Source: Symbiodinium natans (lineage: Eukaryota; Sar; Dinophyceae; Suessiales; Symbiodiniaceae). Taken from it: a stretch of 64,000 nt of DNA. Below, one piece after another: positions 39,514-48,671 of the stretch. The notes under the pieces are model-generated. The model made no database searches, had not been told where the DNA came from, and was given only the letters and a program-made list of their open reading frames with translations. The stretch's first letter is position 1. Every line of letters begins with the position of its first letter. The translations under genes and the position numbers were made by a program. Location of the stretch: assembly GCA_905221605.1 (NCBI GenBank), contig CAJNDS010002550.1, positions 189,501 to 253,500 of the forward strand, in the 5' to 3' direction.

Positions 39514-39876
39514 CTTCGCCCCGCCACGAGAGAGCCGAAGGCTGCTTCGCAGCCCTTCACTTCGCCGATGAGAACCTCCTGAAGGGTATCGAAGGCCACT
39601 TCCCAAGAGCCCTGCTTGGAGGTTTAGGGTTTAGGGTTTAGGGTTTAGGGTTTAGGGTTTAGGGTTTAGGGTTTAGGGTGTAGGGTGTAGGGTGTAGGGT
39701 TTAGGGTTTAGGGTTTAGGGTTTAGGGTTTAGGGGTACTTAGCAACACATGATAACTGTACTTCTAACCCACTTATCAGCCCCCTAAGTACAGTCATAAA
39801 TTGGATACTAAGTACCATGAACCTCCAAGTGCTCCCCGTCCGCCCAACTGACCGTCCCAAAGGGCAAGACCTCTGA
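39514..39876 (+). CDS. two candidate exon parts joined by removing an array-plus-MITE intron
   Basis: Part 1 (39514-39621): ERAEGCFAALHFADENLLKG then IEGHFPRALLG. Part 2 from 39830: LPVRPTDRPKGQDL and TGA at 39874-39876. The piece removed, 39622-39829, begins GTTTAGGG and ends CCTCCAAG; a GTG codon spans the join. Part 1 is among the best islands in the window. Confidence 0.48.
39615..39829. mobile_element. MITE family A copy with TTTAGGG inserted in its left TIR
   Basis: CTTGGAGG, then about 110 bp of TTTAGGG (with three TGTAGGG), then GGTACTTAGCAAC and the rest to ACCATGAACCTCCAAG. The same insertion point is seen at 56644. Confidence 0.85.
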
Positions 39877-40571
39877 ATTGAGGATACCTGGATACCTTCA
39901 TAGTAGGACCCGACTATGACTTGCGGTATATTCCTTAATTAGGGGGGTTCTGGGCCCCTAAACCCCAAACCCCAAACCCCGTAAACCCCAAACCCTAAAC
40001 CCTAAACCCTATCTAAGGTGCATCCCATGCTCTTTGGGTTCTTGCTTTGGGGAGGCTTTGGGTCGCTTCAGAGGGTTTGAGGGTTTTACGGTTCAGGGTT
40101 TTAGGTTTTGGGGTTTAGGTTTAGGGCTTAGGGTTCCGAATCTGATTTGAGGTATATACTCCTTAATTGAAGGGCTCTCTGGGTTTGACGGGTCTTTAGG
40201 GGTGGGGAGGGCCTTTGGGGTGCTTAAAGGTAGTTCAGGGTTTTGGGGTTTAGGATTTTAGGGTTTTGCGGGTTTTTCGGATTTTGGCTCGGTGGTGTTA
40301 GGGTTTTAGGTTCGAGGGTTGAGGGCGTAGGGGAAGCCCCGAAGGATTCATAACGATCCTAAACCCTAAACCCCAAACCCTAAACCCTCAAAGAATGGCA
40401 ATTGGTATCTCTAGGCCTGTACCGTAAGCCTTCAACCCGAAAACCCTCGAGCTCTACACACTAAACCCTAATCCCTAAGCCCTAAACCCCAAACCCTAAA
40501 CCCTACACCCAAATCCCTGAATCCCAAACCCCACGTAACCCTAATCCCTAAACCCTAAGCCCTAATCCACC

Positions 40572-40669
40572 ATGAAGCTCAGAGTCCCTGTAAGGCCGGA
40601 TACAAGACCTGGCTTCGGATGCGTCGCCCCGTCGCGCGAAGATCCCAGCCATCGGCTTGAGGGTGGAGG
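40572..40669 (+). CDS. candidate first exon with ATG
   Basis: CCACCATGA context. MKLRVPVRPDTRPGFGCVAP then SREDPSHRLE, ending TTGAGG|GTGGAGG before a G-rich array. 39880-40560 before it holds scattered C- and G-rich units and no gene I can support. Confidence 0.42.
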
Positions 40670-40672
40670 GGT

Positions 40673-40950
40673 TTAGGGGTTTAGGGTTTAGGGTGGAGGG
40701 CGGTTTAGGGTTTAGGGTTTAGGGGTTTGGGGTTTAGGGTTTAGGGTTGAGTTTAGGGTGGAGGGCGGTTTGGGGTTTAGGGTTTAGGGGTTTAGGGCGT
40801 AGGGTGGAGGGCGGTTTAGGGTTTAGGGGTTCAGGGGTTCAGGGGTTTAGGGGTTTAGGTTTTAGGGCTTAGGGTGGAGGACTGTTTGGGGTTTAGGGTT
40901 TCGGGCTTAGGGCATGGGGTTTGGGGTTTAGGGTTTAGGGTTTAGGGTCC
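40673..40950. repeat. higher-order G-rich repeat
   Basis: A block of several TTTAGGG units plus GGTGGAGGGCGG recurs about four times (near 40690, 40750, 40800, 40865): a repeat of repeats. Confidence 0.85.
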
Positions 40951-41487
40951 CGAGCATCCTACACCCCCATTCTCACTTACCCTTCACACCTTACTCCGGG
41001 TTCATCGGGCTTTAAGGCCTAGGGAGTAGAGGGTTTAGGGTTCAGCGCGAGGTTAAACCCTAAACCCTAAACTAAACCCCAAACCCATGGCCCTAAACCC
41101 TAAACCCGGCCTGAACCCTGTGCGTTTCCGTGGGTTGGGGGGCTTCAGGGCGGTTTGCAGCCTTGGGGGGGGGGGGGGGGGGTGTTGATACGAAGCCCTA
41201 GTCTGAACATTAGGGCTTCGGGGATATAGTACTTAGGGTAAGTTGGGGTTTAGGGGTTATTTGGTTTAGGGGTTTAGGGTTTAGGGGTAATGGGGTCTAG
41301 GGTTTAGTGTTTATGAGCTGAACTCCTATCAGCCCCACACCCGAATCTTTATGACCCCAGACCTGGAACGTACAGCAGTCTAGAGTCTAGAGGGCCATAT
41401 CGCCATTAAACCCTGAGCCTAAACCCTAAACCCTAAACCCTAAACCGCCTCGTCCCAAACCCCATATTCCCTGCTAGACCTTCTGAT

Positions 41488-41540
41488 CTATATCTTAACC
41501 CTGCCATGAGCCATGTAGACAGCCTTAAACTTGAGCCAAA
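41488..41540 (-). CDS. possible minus-strand exon with leader-like TTTGGCTCAAG
   Basis: On the minus strand, TTTAGGG units run into TTTGGCTCAAG (41540-41530), then a frame FKAVYMAHGRVKI and TAG. TTTGGCTCAAG equals the last 11 bases of the published dinoflagellate spliced leader, but the TTT may belong to the array, and the frame is short. Confidence 0.2.
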
Positions 41541-41878
41541 CCCTAAACCCCAAACCCGAAACCCCAAACCCGAAACCCCAGACCCGAAACCCCAAACCCG
41601 AAACCTCAAACCCGAAACCCCAAACTCGAAAACCCAAACCCGAAACCCGAAACCCTAAACCCCAAACCCGAAACCCCAAACCCAAACCCCAAACCCCAAA
41701 CCCCAAAACCCTAAACCCCAAACCCTAAACCCGAAACCCTAAACCCCAAACCCGAAATCTCAAACCCGAAACCCCAAACTCGAAACCCTAAACCCTAAAC
41801 CCCAAACCCGAATCCCCAAACCCTAAACCCTAAACCCCAAACCCTAAGCCCTAAACCCTAAACCCTAAACCCTAAACC
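41538..41878. repeat. C-rich array rich in CCCGAAACCCCAAA dimers
   Basis: About 48 units; the first half alternates CCCGAAA and CCCCAAA, the second returns to CCCTAAA. Confidence 0.97.
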
Positions 41879-41880
41879 AG

Positions 41881-41947
41881 CCCAACTCCAAGGTGGTGAG
41901 AGTCCTTCGGGCCGGAGCCGCCCTCCGACTGGACCCTGAGGCGGGCA
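41881..41947 (+). CDS. candidate internal exon
   Basis: AAACCAG before; frame PNSKVVRVLRAGAALRLDPE then AGR; ends GGCAG|GGTTTAGGG. C-array, CAG, exon, G-array in textbook order. Confidence 0.55.
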
Positions 41948-42040
41948 GGGTTTAGGGTTTAGGGCTTAGGGCTTAGGGCTTAGGGTTTAGGGTTTAGGGT
42001 TTAGGGTTTAGGGTTTAGGGTTTAGGGTTTAGGGTTTAGG
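41948..42040. repeat. TTTAGGG array
   Basis: Thirteen units including three CTTAGGG. Confidence 0.98.
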
Positions 42041-42337
42041 GCTCGGGGGGTTCAGGGTGTCGGGTTGAAGGGTTAGACTCCCCAAAACCCTCAAAGGATT
42101 TTTAGTATTCAGGGGGATTCTTATCGAATGTCCGAACAAGCAGCCCGTCCTTATTGTGGCTTGCTGGGAGACCCCAACTAAGCCCAGGAACTGAGAGGAC
42201 GGTGAGTCTAGAGGGTTTGGGGCTTTCAGACCCCCCCCCCAACCTAACCCTAACCCCCCTAGTTCGGTAGAGGGGTTTTAATTGGGGCGCAGATCGGGTT
42301 TTGGGGGTCAGGGGTTTGTTTGCATTTGGGGTGTTCG

Positions 42338-42514
42338 AATATTAGGGAGAAGGGATTCGGCTTGGATGCGGTGGGCAAGGCGTGTGCTGGTATCATGGAC
42401 GCTGCCACGCTTCGGGTTGCCTTCAAAAGCCAACTTCCCGACACCAGACCTTTAGGTTTGCATTTTTTGATGTATCTCCGAGACCCTAAGCTCTACGTAA
42501 ACTTTCAAGCCTAA
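42338..42514 (+). CDS. candidate exon, long frame with stop
   Basis: Frame from about 42338: GLDAVGKACAGIMDAATLRV, AFKSQLPDTRPLGLHFLMYL, then RDPKLYVNFQA and TAA. No clear CAG at the left. Strong protein-like character. Confidence 0.5.
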   Translation, partial: NIREKGFGLDAVGKACAGIMDAATLRVAFKSQLPDTRPLGLHFLMYLRDPKLYVNFQA

Positions 42515-42573
42515 ACCTTTTTTCGCCTGAACCCTAAACCATAAACCCTAAACCCTAAACCCTAAACCCCCTA

Positions 42574-42670
42574 AACTGCCTGGGTGGCGTTTTGATCCCT
42601 GAGGCCTGGTTGCCTCACATCCTCTCAGCGCTACAGCGGCACATGCCCAACATGCGGGAAGGCTCTCGCC
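42574..42670 (+). CDS. candidate internal exon
   Basis: Between two C-rich arrays: CLGGVLIPEAWLPHILSALQ then RHMPNMREGSR. Helical, amphipathic. Boundaries not canonical. Confidence 0.5.
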
Positions 42671-42734
42671 CTAAACCTCTAAACCCTAAACCCCAAACCC
42701 TAAACCTCTCTTTCATATATAATTTCAATGTTAA

Positions 42735-43225
42735 TGAGTTACTGGGCAAGGTCATTTTTTGCTGGGCAAGGTCATTTTTTTTACTGGGCAAGGTCATTTT
42801 TTACTGGGCAAGGTCGTTTGGTCCAAAAAAAGACCCTGCCCAGTAACAAACATGACCTTGCCCAGTAAAAAAATGACCTTGCCCAGTAAAAATGTTATTG
42901 GGCAAGGTCATCTTTTACTGGGCAAGGTCACTTTTTTCTGGGCAAGGTCATTTTTTTAAAGGGCAAGGTTTTTTTTGCTGGGCAAGGTCATTTTTTGGCA
43001 AGGTCATTTTTTTACTGGGCAAGGTCATTACTGGGCAAGGTCAGTCATTTTTTACTGGGCAAGGTCATTTTTTTACTGGGCAAGGTCATTACTGGGCAAG
43101 GTCATTTTTTCTGGGCAAGGTTATTACTGGGCAAGGTCATTATTTCTGGGAAAGGTAATTTTTTACTGGGCAAGGTTATTTTTTTAGTGGGCAAGGTCAT
43201 TTTTTTACTGGGCAAGGTCGCTCCA
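42735..43225. repeat. tandem GGGCAAGGTCATTTTTT repeat with an inverted block
   Basis: About two dozen units of 18-25 bp; units at 42826-42889 are in reverse orientation. Several overlapping open frames here (Trp-Ala-Arg-Ser-Phe repeats) are products of the repeat. Confidence 0.97.
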
Positions 43226-43232
43226 TAAGTGA

Positions 43233-43322
43233 AATATTTTCTTAATGTTGTGGGATTCTTTGGGCGGGTGGGTATTTTCTGGAATAATTTCTTGACTAGT
43301 GAATGCTTGGACTTGAGATGCT
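43233..43322. repeat. 90-bp segment shared with 26632-26723
   Basis: Same order in both places: tandem repeat, this segment, CCCTAAA array. Confidence 0.8.
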
Positions 43323-43500
43323 GAACCCTAAACCCTAAACCCTAAACCCTAAACCCTAAACCCTAAACCCTAAACCCTAAACCCTAAACCCTTAAACCCT
43401 TAAACCCTTAAACCCTAAACCCTAAACCCTAAACCCTAAACCTAAACCCTAAACCCTAAACCTCTAAACCATAAACCCTAAACCCCAAACCCTAAACCTC
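43322..43500. repeat. CCCTAAA array
   Basis: About 25 units, with three CCCTTAAA. Confidence 0.98.
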
Positions 43501-43504
43501 TCAG

Positions 43505-43596
43505 CCCAAAGCCAGCGTCTTAGGGCTGGTGTACTGAACGCAATCCCCAAAACCCTACCTGTTGGTAGGTCCTTGGAAGTTCGAGTTGCAAAATAA
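43505..43596 (+). CDS. candidate terminal exon
   Basis: ACCTCTCAG before; frame AQSQRLRAGVLNAIPKTLPV then GRSLEVRVAK and TAA at 43594-43596; G-rich array 7 bases later. Confidence 0.5.
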
Positions 43597-43693
43597 GGGA
43601 GGGTTTAGGGTTTAGGGCTTAGGGCTTAGGGTTTAGGGTTTAGGGTTTAGGGTTTCGGGTGTAGGGTCTTGGTGTGCACTGGGTCCACGTTAG

Positions 43694-43798
43694 CAACAAG
43701 TAGCTAGCCTGAGCTTCTCAACCGTGCATCATGCAACGATGACCCGGCCAGGGCTGAGCATGTCATTCCGTACGCAGATCCTGCACCCCAAACACTAG
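43694..43798 (+). CDS. candidate terminal exon
   Basis: After ACGTTAG: QQVASLSFSTVHHATMTRPG then LSMSFRTQILHPKH and TAG at 43796-43798. Lies between two G-rich arrays. Confidence 0.42.
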   Translation, partial: QQVASLSFSTVHHATMTRPGLSMSFRTQILHPKH

Positions 43799-43957
43799 GC
43801 TTAGGGTTTAGGGTTTAGGGTTTAGGGCTTAGGGCTTAGGGCTTAGGGCTTAGGGCTCAGAGTTTAGGGTTTTGGGTTTAGGGTTTAGGCTCTAAACAAG
43901 CCATACCAGCATTTTTGAGCAGGCACCTGAGCGCCCGGCACTCATGCGCACAAGGCT

Positions 43958-44227
43958 CTAGCAAAATAAGCAAGCATGACTTAGCCTGCTGGTAGGATCT
44001 GGGCGTGGGAAGAATTGGGGAATCTTAAGATTGCGAAACTGTTTTCCCAGTCCTAGAACATGGCCCGTGCCGCTGCCGTTTGCTCCATGTGGCCGGCCAG
44101 TATCAAAGTCCCTTAGGCCTCGTGGCCAAAGCCGTTTCTCAAAGATCTCTGGCGCCTCGATGGAACAGAGCCAACTCGTGTCGCTTTCCGTGACGCTCCT
44201 ATCCGGCGAGACAGTCGCTTGGTAGTA
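43958..44227. CDS. coding-like island, strand uncertain
   Basis: The minus frame includes SVTESDTSWLCSIEAPEIFE and KRLWPRGLRDFDTGRPHGAN. The plus frame includes GQSRFSKISGASMEQSQLVS and ends SGETVAW with TAG. The minus frame (continuing to 44320 through a family L element) is longer and more balanced in composition, but has no splice evidence. Confidence 0.35.
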
Positions 44228-44333
44228 GAGTAGGTAACCTTCAACCTTTGTTTTGGGGGGTATGCTAGTCCCTATAAAATCCCAAAGGGTAACCTTTACT
44301 TCCCCCGGGCTACTGGACAACTCAGTATAGTAG
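44228..44333. mobile_element. MITE family L copy
   Basis: GGTAACCTTCAACCTTTG ... CTACTGGACAACTCAGT, as at 27841. Confidence 0.65.
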
Positions 44334-44472
44334 TTAAGGTTTCGGGTTTTCGCAAGAGTTAGGGTTTCAGGGTTTTGGGGGGTTTGGGGTTTTGGGGTTT
44401 TGGGGTTTGTAAGGTTTTAGGGTTTTAGGGCTTTAGGATTTATATGGTTCATGGGGTTTGTAGACAACCAAG

Positions 44473-44570
44473 GTCGTCCTAGACGACCTGCCAGCGGGCA
44501 CGCGAATAGCTGATGTGAAGCAGCGGCTGCGGCGGCAATGGACGCACCTCAAGGACGGGAGTCGGCTAGG
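44473..44570 (+). CDS. candidate internal exon, ubiquitin-like look
   Basis: ACAACCAAG before; VVLDDLPAGTRIADVKQRLR then QWTHLKDGSRL, ending at TAGGGGTTTGGGG. The pattern of a hydrophobic strand, Asp-rich turn and a VKQRL helix recalls the first half of ubiquitin-like folds; one exon is too little to assign it. Confidence 0.52.
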
Positions 44571-44652
44571 GGTTTGGGGTTTGGGGTTTTGGGTTTGGGG
44601 TTTGGGGTTTGGGGTTTAGGGTTTAGGGTTTAGGGTTCCCGGAGACTCCACA

Positions 44653-44835
44653 ATGTACCGTCATGTTAGCTCCATAATATTCCATTATGTTCGAGGGAAG
44701 ATAGTCCTGAAATCATATTGGGTTCCCTGTTACGGTTTACAGGATACTGCCGGCTTGAAGTACATTGTTGTCTCTGCACTGGTCCACCATGAAGTGCGAG
44801 TGCGCAGCTTCTCTCAGACGGATCTAGTGGTTTAG
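44653..44835 (+). CDS. candidate exon with ATG, 60 codons
   Basis: MYRHVSSIIFHYVRGKIVLK, then YGLQDTAGLKYIVVSALVHH and VRVRSFSQTDLVV, with TAG formed by GGTTTAG of the array (44833-44835). If CTA|GTGGTTTAGGG is a donor, it is a first exon. AT-richer than its neighbours. Confidence 0.45.
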   Translation: MYRHVSSIIFHYVRGKIVLKSYWVPCYGLQDTAGLKYIVVSALVHHEVRVRSFSQTDLVV

Positions 44836-44924
44836 GGTTTAGGGTTTAGCGTTTAGGGTTTAGGGTTTAGTGATTTCCGGAATGAATGAGGGGTGGTCAT
44901 GCACTGTCGTGATGGTCGTTGCGC

Positions 44925-45083
44925 ATGAGTTCTTCTTATGACTTCACGAAAAAATATCTAGTTGCGCGAGAAGCCGAGCAGCTCAGCTCTAAAAGTGATT
45001 GGGAGCCCTTTATTCCTTGCCAGTATGAATATGTCCTGTATCATCCCTACATGACTTCTTTTTTTACGATCTACCCACAATAA
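44925..45083 (+). CDS. small complete open frame (52 codons)
   Basis: ATG to TAA: MSSSYDFTKKYLVAREAEQL, SSKSDWEPFIPCQYEYVLYH, PYMTSFFTIYPQ. Balanced composition with many Tyr and Ser. No arrays at its edges. A TA microsatellite follows (45090-45125). Confidence 0.42.
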   Translation: MSSSYDFTKKYLVAREAEQLSSKSDWEPFIPCQYEYVLYHPYMTSFFTIYPQ

Positions 45084-45178
45084 TTACCCTATACATATTT
45101 ATATACATATATATATGTATATGAGCTCAACCACTCCAAACTGTCAAGATTTGCCCGTGCGCACATGGGGCTTACCAT

Positions 45179-45285
45179 GAACCCTAAGCCTCAAACCTAA
45201 ACCCCAAACCCTAAACCCTAAACCCTAAACCTAAACCCTAAACCCTAAACCCTAAACCCTAAACCCTAACCCCTAAACCTAGTTT
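45179..45285. repeat. CCCTAAA array
   Basis: Fourteen units. Confidence 0.97.
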
Positions 45286-45300
45286 TAAGAGCTTGGGGCA

Positions 45301-45390
45301 GGAGAAGTCCATTCAGCTCTCCGATGGGGCACGGAGACCCTGCTGCGATTGGGCTCTTACCTGCCCGCGTTTAAGGGGTCCTTGGAGGGT
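45301..45390 (+). CDS. candidate internal exon
   Basis: CTTGGGGCAG before (45291-45300 plus G); frame GEVHSALRWGTETLLRLGSY then LPAFKGSLEG, running into TTTGGGG. A second frame (KSIQLSDGARRPCCDWALTC) is also open. Confidence 0.45.
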
Positions 45391-45499
45391 TTGGGGTTCA
45401 CGGCCCAGGACTCAGGGTTTAGGGTTTAGGGTTTGGGGTTTAGGGTTTACGGTTTAGGGCTTGGGGTTTAGGGTTTAGGGTTTGGGGTTTCGGTGCTTT

Positions 45500-45572
45500 C
45501 AGGGTTTCTGGCTCGCATATTGAGATCTTCAGTGCTGGATGCCTGCAAGCCTCGATCCTGGGAACCGAATGC
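45500..45572 (+). CDS. candidate exon
   Basis: GTGCTTTCAG before; frame GFLARILRSSVLDACKPRSW then EPNAL; a C-rich array follows directly. Confidence 0.45.
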
Positions 45573-45613
45573 CCTAAACCCTAAACCCCAAACCCTAAAC
45601 CCTAAACCCCAAA

Positions 45614-45656
45614 TCGGATCATGCACCACATGCTACGAGAATCTCCATTAATCAAG
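45614..45656 (+). CDS. candidate exon ended by a family D element
   Basis: RIMHHMLRESPLIK up to CTAGGACCCAGAG of the element. Confidence 0.38.
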
Positions 45657-45768
45657 CTAGGACCCAGAGTAGGCCCTTATTCCCCTTGTTTTGGGGGTTT
45701 AGGCTCCCTTATAAGCCCCTTTAAACCCAAGAGGGCAATCTTTTTTTTTCTAGGTTCCTCTTGGGTCA
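45657..45768. mobile_element. MITE family D copy
   Basis: CTAGGACCCAGAGTAGGCCC at left, TCCTCTTGGGTCA at right, then a C-rich array. Confidence 0.88.
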
Positions 45769-45769
45769 C

Positions 45770-46025
45770 CCTAAACCCTAAACCCTAAACCCTAAACCCT
45801 AAACCCTAAACCCTAAACCCTAAACCCTAAACCCTAAACCCTAAACCCTAAACCCTAAACCCTAAACCTAACCCTAAACCCTAAACCCTAAACCCTAAAC
45901 CCTAAACCCTAAACCCTAAACCCTAAACCCTAAACCCTAAACCCTAAACCCTAAACCCTAAACCCTAAACCCTAAACCCTAAACCCTAAACCCTAAACCC
46001 TAAACCCTAGCCCTAAACCCTAAAC
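45770..46025. repeat. long CCCTAAA array
   Basis: About 36 units with two single-base slips. Confidence 0.99.
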
Positions 46026-46043
46026 CAATGGGCTCACTGAAGG

Positions 46044-46113
46044 ATGCTGCGCGACGCAGAGGTCCTCCAAGATGTTGGCACCCACCTCACGGTCGTGGTA
46101 GGCCGGGGAAGTT
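46044..46113 (+). CDS. candidate exon with ATG
   Basis: MLRDAEVLQDVGTHLTVVVG then RGSS, G-rich array at once after. Helix then Val-rich strand. Frame chosen over two other open ones on composition. Confidence 0.45.
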
Positions 46114-46638
46114 CCTTAGGTTTAGGGTTTAGGGTTTAGGGTTTAGGGTTTAGGGTTTAGGGTTTAGGGTTTCGGGTTTCGGGTTCATTCGGGTTCAGGG
46201 TTTAGGGTTTAGGTTTTCGGGCTTGGGGTGTAGGATGAAGGGTTTAGGGTATGCAGGTCTTTACAAGGGGGTTCCCAAGCCCAAGGGTACAAACTTAGGG
46301 GCCAAGGTAGAGCCTTCATGAAGGGAAGTTTCTATGCCCTGGTCTCGAGCCCCCAGCCTGTGATCCCCAAAAACCCTGCTCCAGAGCGGGTTCCCCTAAA
46401 GGCCAAAACCCCAAATAGAGCCCTAAACCCTGAAACCGCAAATAGAGCCCTAACCCCTGAAGCCTAAAGCCTAACCCTAAACCCTACCTAATGGGGCATG
46501 GGGGGGGACCAAGTAGAGCCCATAGCCCGGATGGGATGTCCCGAAGCGACGGAGACTCAACCCCGAGTAGCCCCATGCAAACAAAAGCACTACAGCACCA
46601 CATGAACCCGAAACCCTAAACCCTAAACCCTAAACTGA

Positions 46639-46806
46639 GTGAGCCCGGGGCCGTCGAGCAGGGCGAACGCGCCGAAGCCGGCAGGCGAGGCCGCTCCGGA
46701 GCCAGAAGCCCTCCGGCGGGCGACGGAGCTCCAGTCCCGCAGGCAGCTGCGGGCTGCGCGGTGGACCCGGCAGGTCGCTGGCGAGAAACCCGTCAGGTCG
46801 CCCTAG
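46639..46806 (+). CDS. candidate terminal exon, Ala/Arg/Glu-rich
   Basis: Frame SRANAPKPAGEAAPEPEALR, RATELQSRRQLRAARWTRQV, then AGEKPVRSP and TAG at 46804-46806, after a C-rich array. Likely a long helix or disordered basic tail. The next base begins the minisatellite block. 46240-46600 before it holds diverged C-rich repeats and no gene I can support. Confidence 0.5.
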   Translation: MSPGPSSRANAPKPAGEAAPEPEALRRATELQSRRQLRAARWTRQVAGEKPVRSP

Positions 46807-46849
46807 AATGAGATACCCCAAACCTTCGGGTAAAACATCGCAACCTCCT

Positions 46850-47320
46850 GCCCGTGCCCCTGCCTGGGAGGCCCCTGCCTGGGAGGCCCCTGCCTGGGAG
46901 GCCCCTGCCTGGGAGGCCCCTGGCTGGGAGGCCCAAGGCTGCCTGGAGGCCCCTGTGCCTGGCAGGCCCAGGCCCCTGCCTGAAAGACCCCTGCCTCTGC
47001 CTGGGAGGCCCCTTCAGGGGGGTGCCTGGGACAGGGGCCTGGTGGGAGTCAGGGGCCCCTGTGTGGGAGGCCCCTTGCCTGGGAGGCCCCTTGCCTGGGA
47101 GGCCACTGCCTGGCAAGGGCCCCTGCCTGGGAGGCCGCCGTGCCCCCGCCTAGGAGGCCTGCCTGGGAGGCTTCTACCTGCAAGGCCGCTGGAAGGCCTG
47201 AAAGACCCCTGTGTGGGAGGCCCCTATGTGGGAGGCCCCTGGGAGCTGGGCGCTGCCTGGGAGCCCCTTGCCTAGAGGCCCCTGCTCCCCTGTTTGGGAG
47301 GCCGGCCTGGAAGGCCCCTG
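46850..47320. repeat. GC-rich minisatellite, 15-bp unit CTGCCTGGGAGGCCC
   Basis: At least five perfect units at 46859-46935, then diverged units (CTGCCTGGCAAGG, CTGTGTGGGAGGCCC). Open frames in all phases (Ala-Trp-Glu-Ala-Pro and similar) follow from the 15-bp period. Confidence 0.95.
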
Positions 47321-47384
47321 CCTGGGAGCTCCTGGCTCTGGCCTTGGCTTTGGTCTGAGGATTTTTGTGGGATCCAGTCTCCAC

Positions 47385-47825
47385 AGGACGCAGCATGCAA
47401 GGGCGAAGGCGGCAGCCAGCCCCAAGCCCAAACCGGGAGGCTGTGGCCCCCTGCCTGGGACTGGATCTGCTTACCCTGCCTGAAAAACAGGCCTTGGCCT
47501 GAGGTGCCTGGCCCTTTCAAGCTAGGGATCACCACGACTCCAACAAGGTCCAGCTGCAGCATCAGCGAAAGCGAAGGCAGCAGCAACCGCCCATCCCACC
47601 CCTTTGACTTCAGGGCACGAAGGCGGCAGCCAACCCAATCCCAAACCTCTGACTTTTTGGCCCTCCCAGAAGCCCTCGAATGAGGCAAACTTCTGATTTC
47701 ACGCCCTTCCAAGCAAGTTTTCCAACCCCCGCCCAACACGCAGCATCACAGAGGGCGAAGGCGGCAGCCAACCCCAAGCCCAAACCTCTGACTTTTGGCT
47801 CTCCCAGCAGCCCTCGACTGATAGA
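47385..47825. repeat. three diverged direct repeats of about 65-85 bp
   Basis: GGCGAAGGCGGCAGCCA(A/G)CC, CCAAGCCCAAACC and CTCTGACTTTTTGG-type text recur near 47400, 47618 and 47755, with CTCCCAG(A/C)AGCCCTCGA after the last two. Confidence 0.8.
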
Positions 47826-47954
47826 CATCTCCCTTGCAATGCCTAGGGGCTGCGAGCTTCAGGGTAGTTGATCGGCATCGATGCCGAGCTTCTAAACCCA
47901 ACCAATAGACAAGAGAAAAATAACAAAAGCACGATCAGAGTTCAAAAGAACCCT

Positions 47955-48059
47955 AAACCCGTAGAGGTTAAGGCGAGGGTGGAGCGCCAGCGGGGGTGGG
48001 CTTATGCAACTCGGGGCGCGCGCCTGGGTGCTTTCAGCACCAGCGCGCCCACTCATTGA
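47955..48059 (+). CDS. candidate terminal exon
   Basis: After a few C-rich units and CCGTAG: VKARVERQRGWAYATRGARL then GAFSTSAPTH and TGA. Arg-rich. Confidence 0.42.
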   Translation, partial: KPVEVKARVERQRGWAYATRGARLGAFSTSAPTH

Positions 48060-48671
48060 GACACCCTACATCACCACATGAACCCTAAACCCTAAACCCT
48101 AAACCCTAAACCCAAAACCCTAAACCCTAAACCCAACGGGTAATCTCTAATGTATAGACAGCACCTAAGCGAATCTAAGACCCCCCAGGCCATATTCTTG
48201 CCGAAGCTGAAGCCCCTAGAAGGACAAGCCCTCGAAACCCCTCAAGCCTAAACCCTAAAACCCGAACCTTAAGCCTAAACCCCTAAATCCAAACCCCAAA
48301 CCCCTCGAAAGCCCAAGGCTTCAAGCCTTTGGAGCTAAGAACCCAACCATTGCAGCTTGTCGTGTCCCACACCGCACAACCTGCGCCCTACACCCTAATT
48401 CCTAAACCCTAAACCCTAAACCCTAAACCCTAAACCCTAAACCCTAAACCCTGGTCTGAGGGTTTTAGGGCGCATGGGTATCTTGAAAGTCCTGTCTCCA
48501 AACGGCTAGTAGCGTGGGTTCCTAAACGTGCGAGGTGAGGCATCCACCTGCACCGTAGAGGCCCGATACACATGAGCTGTGAGAAGTTGGTAACCTAAAC
48601 TCTACCCACCCTAAACCCTAAGGGTTTAGGGTTTAGGGTTTAGGGTTTAGGGTTTAGGGTTATTCCGGCCC

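Noticed and set aside
41488-41728. 77- and 65-codon frames with GFRVWGLGF or NPKPETRNPKP repeats
   Set aside because: Translations of the C-rich array.
42592-43228. Several frames rich in Trp-Ala-Arg-Ser-Phe
   Set aside because: Products of the GGGCAAGGTCA tandem repeat; frames overlap each other in all phases.
46793-47483. Overlapping frames of 85-155 codons
   Set aside because: The 15-bp minisatellite period keeps all frames open; no splice or start evidence.
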